From contig NZ_JXYA01000047.1 in NCBI RefSeq assembly GCF_000967655.1, positions 94,214-158,213 of the forward strand: a DNA stretch of 64,000 bases, in the 5' to 3' direction. This document shows positions 61,897 to 64,000 of this stretch, piece by piece. Numbering within the stretch: position 1 is the stretch's first letter; every line of letters starts with the position of its first letter. The DNA is from Pseudoalteromonas rubra. GTDB taxonomy: Bacteria; Pseudomonadota; Gammaproteobacteria; Enterobacterales; Alteromonadaceae. Position numbers and translations under genes: made by a program. The notes under the pieces are model-generated. The model was given only the letters and a program-made list of their open reading frames with translations. It was not told the DNA's origin and ran no database searches.

Positions 61897-63009
61897 ATGA
61901 GCGCGATTGATAACAACAGGGAATTTGACGTAGTCATAGTGGGTGGTGGCCCGGCAGGGGCAGCGACCGGGATCGCGCTACAGAATATCGGCGTCGGCAA
62001 GGTGTTTGTTGCCGAAGCTGGTACCTACAGTAAGCCTAAAATTGGTGAGAGTATTCCGCCCGATACCCGTAAACTGTTTCAGCGCCTGAACATTGCTGAC
62101 GCCTTTGAACTGCAAGGGCATGAGCCATGCCTGGGCAGTTTCTCCTGCTGGGGCAGCGAGCAATTGGGCTTTAATGACAATTTATTCAACCCTTTAGGCG
62201 CAGGGTGGCACCTCGACAGACGCCGTTTTGATAAATTTATGGCAGATCAATTTACACAAGGTGGTGGCCTTCTTGCCGGTGAGACACGCTTTGCGTCTGT
62301 ATCGGTTGCTCACAACGCCACCTACCCATTTCAGCTGTCTTTTGATAACCAGCCCCCAGTGCGATGTCGCTTTGTGGTGGATGCCACAGGTCAGCCTGCC
62401 ATTGTCGCGCGCAAGTTCGGGGCACAAATCAAGATGCAGGATGCGATGTTAAGCATTGCCGCTTACTTTGATTGCAAAGATACCGACCTAAATGCGCTAA
62501 AGCTTACCTTGCTCGAAGCCATCAACCTCGGGTGGTGGTACTGCGCATCGATCCCCAACAACCAACTGGTGGTAAGCCTGACAACCGACGCAACTATTGC
62601 CAAAGAATATGCTCTGAAAGACCCCAAAAATTGGTTCGCGCTGTTAAATCAAACCGCCCATCTTGCAGGTCGCGTAAACACACTCGCGCCCCCTGCTCAC
62701 TTACACTACTGGAAAACGCCTTCCAGTTTGTTAAACCCACCAGCGGGCAATGGGTGGCTGGCAGTTGGCGACGCGGCCTCGTGCTACGACCCAATCAGCT
62801 CTCAGGGCGTTTACAAAGCGCTGGCAACGGGGCTCAAAGCAGCGCAAGCCATCGCAGACTGGCTGGACAACAAGCCAAACACGCTCGGGGAGTACCGACA
62901 ATACATAGGCAACGAGTTTATTAATTACCTCACTCAGCGGGAGTATTTTTATCAGCAAGAGCAGCGCTGGCAGGACGCCTTATTCTGGCAGCAACGACAA
63001 GCAAGCTGA
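61897..63009 (+). CDS. LodB-like FAD-dependent oxidoreductase (quinoprotein maturation)
   Basis: The 370-residue protein opens with VVIVGGGPAGAATGIAL (Gly16-Gly21 dinucleotide loop) and has WLAVGDAASCYDP, the second FAD motif of the tryptophan-halogenase-like/geranylgeranyl reductase group, to which LodB belongs. In Marinomonas, LodB is needed to form the CTQ cofactor of LodA. It is the last gene of the three-gene operon and is followed by a terminator. No halogenase WxWxIP motif is visible, so a maturase is more likely than a halogenase. Confidence 0.85.
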   Translation: MSAIDNNREFDVVIVGGGPAGAATGIALQNIGVGKVFVAEAGTYSKPKIGESIPPDTRKLFQRLNIADAFELQGHEPCLGSFSCWGSEQLGFNDNLFNPLGAGWHLDRRRFDKFMADQFTQGGGLLAGETRFASVSVAHNATYPFQLSFDNQPPVRCRFVVDATGQPAIVARKFGAQIKMQDAMLSIAAYFDCKDTDLNALKLTLLEAINLGWWYCASIPNNQLVVSLTTDATIAKEYALKDPKNWFALLNQTAHLAGRVNTLAPPAHLHYWKTPSSLLNPPAGNGWLAVGDAASCYDPISSQGVYKALATGLKAAQAIADWLDNKPNTLGEYRQYIGNEFINYLTQREYFYQQEQRWQDALFWQQRQAS

Positions 63010-63037
63010 CAATAGCGTTTCCATTGGCAAAGAACAA

Positions 63038-63065
63038 AAAACGCCCGTAAAGTCGGGCGCTTTTA
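63038..63065 (+). terminator. Terminator of the ferritin/lodAB operon
   Basis: CGCCCG (63042-63047) pairs with CGGGCG (63054-63059), with A-rich sequence before it and CTTTTAT after it. It can act for the convergent gene too. Confidence 0.85.
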
Positions 63066-63094
63066 TCCTAAACGTTAACTGAGTGGGCATTGCC

Positions 63095-63439
63095 TTACTC
63101 ACCGCCTTTTAGCCAGTCAGACTTTTCGTAGGTGTACTCTATATTAAAGCTGCTGTCCGGGTAGAGGATAAAAGTCAATCCCCAGATCTGCTCATTGGCT
63201 GTTTCTAGCAAATTATCGCGAAGAAAGAAGACAGCTCGCCGTAAATCAGCCCCAGCTTGCAATGGCAAGCTTTTTCCAATCGGTTGAGAGCTCACCCCAT
63301 TGAAATATTTCCAAACTTCCCTTGAAGTTGCGCCATCACCTATTTCCATCTTCAACTCAAGCCTGTCAAACTGTTCATTTGGCTCAAAGTGTGCGAATAA
63401 CACGTTCGCTATTGTGTTATATGCTTGTTCCGTATTCAT
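63095..63439 (-). CDS. YezG-like (DUF600) immunity protein, probable orphan
   Basis: The 114-residue acidic protein begins MNTEQAYNTIANVLFAHF, has a central DLRRAVFFLRDNLL helix with a following WGLTFILYPDSSFNIEYTYEKSDW strand-rich end. This order resembles YezG/DUF600 immunity proteins that neutralise polymorphic nuclease toxins. No toxin gene is beside it in the window. It is convergent with the lodAB operon. The call rests on pattern recognition only. Confidence 0.5.
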   Translation of the reverse strand: MNTEQAYNTIANVLFAHFEPNEQFDRLELKMEIGDGATSREVWKYFNGVSSQPIGKSLPLQAGADLRRAVFFLRDNLLETANEQIWGLTFILYPDSSFNIEYTYEKSDWLKGGE

Positions 63440-63651
63440 AGTTCATACTCACCACTTACTTACTGTTTAAACCTATAAATTTTCTCTATACCATCCACGA
63501 TGGCGCTCACTTCTATAGTACATTTTCAAAGATAGGACATTTTCAAAGACACCCAAGTGTAAATTCACAACACAATGTTGGCTATGTAATTCCTGTTAGG
63601 TGGCTGTACATATAACTCACTTTGATATTTTTATTTTTCATACTGTTATGT

Positions 63652-63777
63652 GAGAGGCATGATTTTTGTCTTTGCAATTGATGCACGAGTTAAGGGATTT
63701 ACGTAAAAATTGGACAATACTGATTTGGAGTAGTTATTGATTTTTCTGCGTTTTTGGTTTGAAACAGCCCGCCCAGA
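63652..63777 (+). repeat. Imperfect direct repeat B (right of the lodAB operon)
   Basis: This copy starts GAGAGGCATGATTTTTG and aligns without gaps to 58211-58336. It lies between the YezG-like gene and the IS element. Confidence 0.7.
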
Positions 63778-63892
63778 GCGCGGGAATCTTGAGTGGGTGC
63801 CATTTTAGTGTGTAGGGGCGCTTCAGGAATTGCATTACTAATAACTGGGGGGATTTACCGTGATTTAGTTCAGTTTTATCACATCGCAATCT

Positions 63893-64000
63893 GGTAGTGT
63901 TCAATTTTCTGTGTCATTTCGATAAGTTAAGATACAAAAAGAGAAATGACCCATGACTACACAAAAATTTGATTTAGATTCTGTATTGAAAGCGCTCCAG
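63893..64000 (+). mobile_element. Left end of an IS256-like insertion sequence (continues outside)
   Basis: GGTAGTGTTCAATTTTCTGTG followed by TCATTTCG resembles IS256-family inverted repeats (GTTCAATTTTCTGTGTCA core). A transposase start codon follows 60 bp later. Only the left end is in the window, so the exact boundary and target duplication cannot be seen. Confidence 0.6.
63953..64000 (+). CDS. IS256-family transposase, N-terminus only
   Basis: ATG at 63953 after AAGAGAAATGACCC starts a frame reading MTTQKFDLDSVLKALQ to the window edge. FDxDxxLKALQ is the usual start of IS256-family transposases. The rest lies outside. Confidence 0.6.
   Translation, partial: MTTQKFDLDSVLKALQ

Noticed and set aside
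61897..63009. Flavin-dependent tryptophan halogenase
   Set aside because: The FAD motifs fit the wider superfamily, but the halogenase WxWxIP motif and catalytic lysine region are not visible and the neighbour is LodA-like.

Overview
The window looks like chromosomal DNA of a marine gammaproteobacterium, most likely Pseudoalteromonas or a close relative. This rests on gene content: many secreted hydrolases, a trypsin-like protease with a GlyGly-CTERM-type tail, a family I lipase with its Lif chaperone, a LodA/LodB quinoprotein pair and a giant Ig/cadherin-repeat adhesin. I ran no database search, so the genus is an inference. No rRNA, tRNA or CRISPR array was found.

Layout. Positions 1-4100 hold a plus-strand run of secreted or anchored proteins: the 3' end of a gluzincin-type metalloprotease, a secreted Hint-domain protein, a membrane-anchored helical protein and a subtilisin-like lipoprotein. 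An exported-or-cytosolic EEP nuclease/phosphatase and a parallel beta-helix protein follow (4260-6675). On the minus strand at 6736-9817 lies a BlaI-type repressor, an M56-M23 fusion metallopeptidase and an M23 peptidase, with a dyad operator upstream (9835-9884). A Na/phosphate symporter, a second membrane-anchored helical protein and a tiny RTX protein follow (10122-13682). A gene graveyard at 13821-14667 joins decayed pieces of three genes. Next come an OmpA-type lipoprotein, an exported prephenate dehydratase-chorismate mutase fusion, a lipoprotein, an S1 protease, two S9 peptidases, a deleted phzF-like pseudogene and a YddG-type exporter (14713-27157). A DUF350 / membrane protein / membrane-embedded aminopropyltransferase operon occupies 27311-30481.

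The centre (31044-48146, minus) is one gene for a roughly 5700-residue repeat protein. It carries a GlyGly-CTERM-like anchor, then an internal signal-peptide-like segment, then a C-terminal outer-membrane beta-barrel. Beyond it are a lipoprotein KatG, a full-length but strongly divergent EF-Tu paralogue with broken switch motifs, a chemoreceptor with a structured terminator-bearing leader, a DCC-family protein and the lipase/foldase operon (49072-58012).

The right end (58691-63009) is a three-gene operon: a ferritin-like protein, a LodA-like quinoprotein with visible Cys and Trp cofactor residues, and a LodB-like flavoprotein. It is bracketed by about 125-bp imperfect direct repeats, with a YezG-like immunity gene and the first bases of an IS256-like element just beyond.

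The best candidates for new biology are the EF-Tu paralogue, the exported PDT-chorismate mutase fusion, the giant adhesin-barrel polyprotein, the ferritin/LodA/LodB operon and the structured leader before the chemoreceptor.
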